Shown piece by piece: positions 13,378-14,287 of a stretch of 14,287 nt of DNA; the stretch's first letter is position 1; each line of letters begins with the position of its first letter. Below the pieces are notes generated by a model. The model saw only the letters and a list, made by a program, of their open reading frames with translations. It ran no database searches and was not told the DNA's origin. The stretch comes from Rhodoferax sp. (GTDB taxonomy: Bacteria > Pseudomonadota > Gammaproteobacteria > Burkholderiales > Burkholderiaceae_C), in NCBI GenBank assembly GCA_028711355.1, contig JAQTSL010000064.1:1-14287 (forward strand), given 5' to 3'. The translations under genes were made by a program, and so were the position numbers.

Positions 13378-14287
13378 TTACCCTACCCAAGCACATTCAC
13401 AGGTGAAGTGCCGTAAAAATTGCGGCTGTTTGGTGATCTTGACCCCACCAATGCTGCTCGACTTTTCTTTGACCTCGGCAATCACCTCGGCGGCGTAGTC
13501 AAAGTGGCTTTGGGTGTACATGCGCCGGGGGAAAGCCAGGCGCACCAGCTCCATGCTGTGATAGGTTTCGGTGCCGTTGGCCAGGCGTTTGCCAAACATC
13601 ACCGAGCCAATTTCCACCCCGCGAATACCACCCTCCAAGTAGAGCGCGTTGCACAGCGCCCAAGCCGGGTAATGGGCGATCGGCATATGCGGCAACACGG
13701 TGCGCGCATCGATGTAAACCGCATGCCCACCAGTGGGTTTGACAAAGCCCACGCCTGCGGCCTCAAGGCGCTCGCCCAGATATTCTGCCGTGCGCAAGCG
13801 GTAGCGCAGGTAATCCTCTTGCATACCCTCTTCCAGCCCCACGGCCAAGGCTTCCAGGTCGCGCCCGGCCAGGCCACCGTAAGTGGGAAAACCTTCGGTC
13901 ATGATCAGCACGTTGCGCACCGCGTCCATCCACTCTTCACTGCGCAGCACGATAAAGCCGCCGATATTGACCATGCCGTCTTTCTTGGCGCTCATGGTGG
14001 CACCGTCGGCATAACTGAACATCTCTTGCACAATGGTCTTGATCGGCGTGTTTTCATAGCCCGGCTCGCGCATCTTGATGAACATGGCGTTTTCAGAAAA
14101 GCGGCACACGTCCATGATGAACGGCTTGCCGTACTTCTTGAGCAGCGCCGCATAGGCGCGGATGTTGGCCATCGACACCGGCTGACCACCGCCGGTGTTG
14201 TTGGTCACGGTGATCATGCCAAACGGAATGTGCTCGCCCTGTTCTTTCAACAGCGCCTCAGCTCGAACCAAATCAATGTTGCCCTTG
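13378..14287 (-). CDS. tnaA: tryptophanase (partial, 5' end beyond the window)
   Basis: The C-terminal 302 or so residues of a beta-eliminating PLP lyase; the reading frame is open to the right edge. Tryptophanase splits tryptophan to indole, pyruvate and ammonia; tyrosine phenol-lyase is the sister enzyme. The PLP lysine is the second Lys of MSAKKD (codon 13981-13983). GGQPVSMAN, the ring-stacking region DVCRFSENA and EGFPTYGGLAGRD are family signatures. Two positions that separate the enzymes favour tryptophanase: Ile in GVEIGS (codon 13609-13611), where tyrosine phenol-lyase has its phenol-binding Arg381, and His in QFLRHFT (codon 13408-13410), which matches the indole-site histidine of TnaA. 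Stretches such as MFSYADGATMS and VNIGGF look more like tyrosine phenol-lyase. The gene is convergent with bktB across 55 bp with no good terminator. Confidence 0.88.
   Translation of the reverse strand, partial: KGNIDLVRAEALLKEQGEHIPFGMITVTNNTGGGQPVSMANIRAYAALLKKYGKPFIMDVCRFSENAMFIKMREPGYENTPIKTIVQEMFSYADGATMSAKKDGMVNIGGFIVLRSEEWMDAVRNVLIMTEGFPTYGGLAGRDLEALAVGLEEGMQEDYLRYRLRTAEYLGERLEAAGVGFVKPTGGHAVYIDARTVLPHMPIAHYPAWALCNALYLEGGIRGVEIGSVMFGKRLANGTETYHSMELVRLAFPRRMYTQSHFDYAAEVIAEVKEKSSSIGGVKITKQPQFLRHFTCECAWVG

Noticed and set aside
13349..13383. GGGTAA/TTACCC inverted repeat between bktB and tnaA as a terminator.
   Set aside because: The stem is only 6 bp with a 23-base loop and no T run, so it is not convincing.
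1..14287. CRISPR arrays, prophage genes, toxin-antitoxin pairs, defence islands or secondary-metabolite clusters.
   Set aside because: There are no regularly spaced repeats, and every sizeable coding region belongs to a known housekeeping or metabolic family.

Overview
The window looks like ordinary chromosomal DNA of a Burkholderiales betaproteobacterium, most likely of the Comamonadaceae (Rhodoferax/Polaromonas-like). The grounds are moderately GC-rich coding sequence, a thiolase that reads almost like Cupriavidus BktB, the lptFG–cbiX–cysB and pepA–holC neighbourhoods, and a short HPF-type protein of comamonad character. This lineage call is inferred from remembered protein similarity, because no 16S or other marker gene is present.

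Layout from left to right. Bases 1-142 hold no gene. A tRNA-Ser(GGA) gene lies on the minus strand at 143-232, followed by a rho-independent terminator (281-310) that serves the minus-strand gene for a branched-chain amino-acid ABC transporter binding protein (330-1460). Next is a minus-strand operon, in transcription order pepA, holC and a small DUF2486-like gene, joined by 4-bp GTGA and ATGA overlaps. Only 32 bp separate pepA from the divergent plus-strand run lptF-lptG-cbiX-cysB. After cysB come a 165-bp gap with hairpins and a direct repeat, a YbdL-type methionine/aromatic aminotransferase, and a soluble PAS-PAS hybrid histidine kinase. A convergent hpf-type gene (minus), a short-chain dehydrogenase (plus), the beta-ketothiolase gene bktB (plus) and a 5'-truncated tryptophanase gene (minus, running off the right edge) complete the window.

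Functional threads. LptF and LptG form the inner-membrane part of the LPS exporter. CbiX (siroheme or cobalamin chelatase) and CysB (sulfur-assimilation regulator) make a plausible sulfur pair, and the aminotransferase may extend this to methionine. PepA and HolC are housekeeping. The binding protein, aminotransferase, thiolase and tryptophanase belong to amino-acid and acyl-CoA turnover. The HPF-type protein is for ribosome hibernation.

I found no CRISPR array, prophage, transposase gene or defence island, and nothing I would call a new multi-gene system. The points most worth a second look are small. One is a 25-codon ORF with a perfect Shine-Dalgarno that overlaps the start of the hpf-type gene. 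Another is a hairpin-rich segment bounded by direct repeats at the end of cysB. A third is an AT-rich stretch inside the aminotransferase gene that resembles a dispersed comamonad repeat. The last is a tryptophanase that mixes TnaA and tyrosine phenol-lyase motifs.
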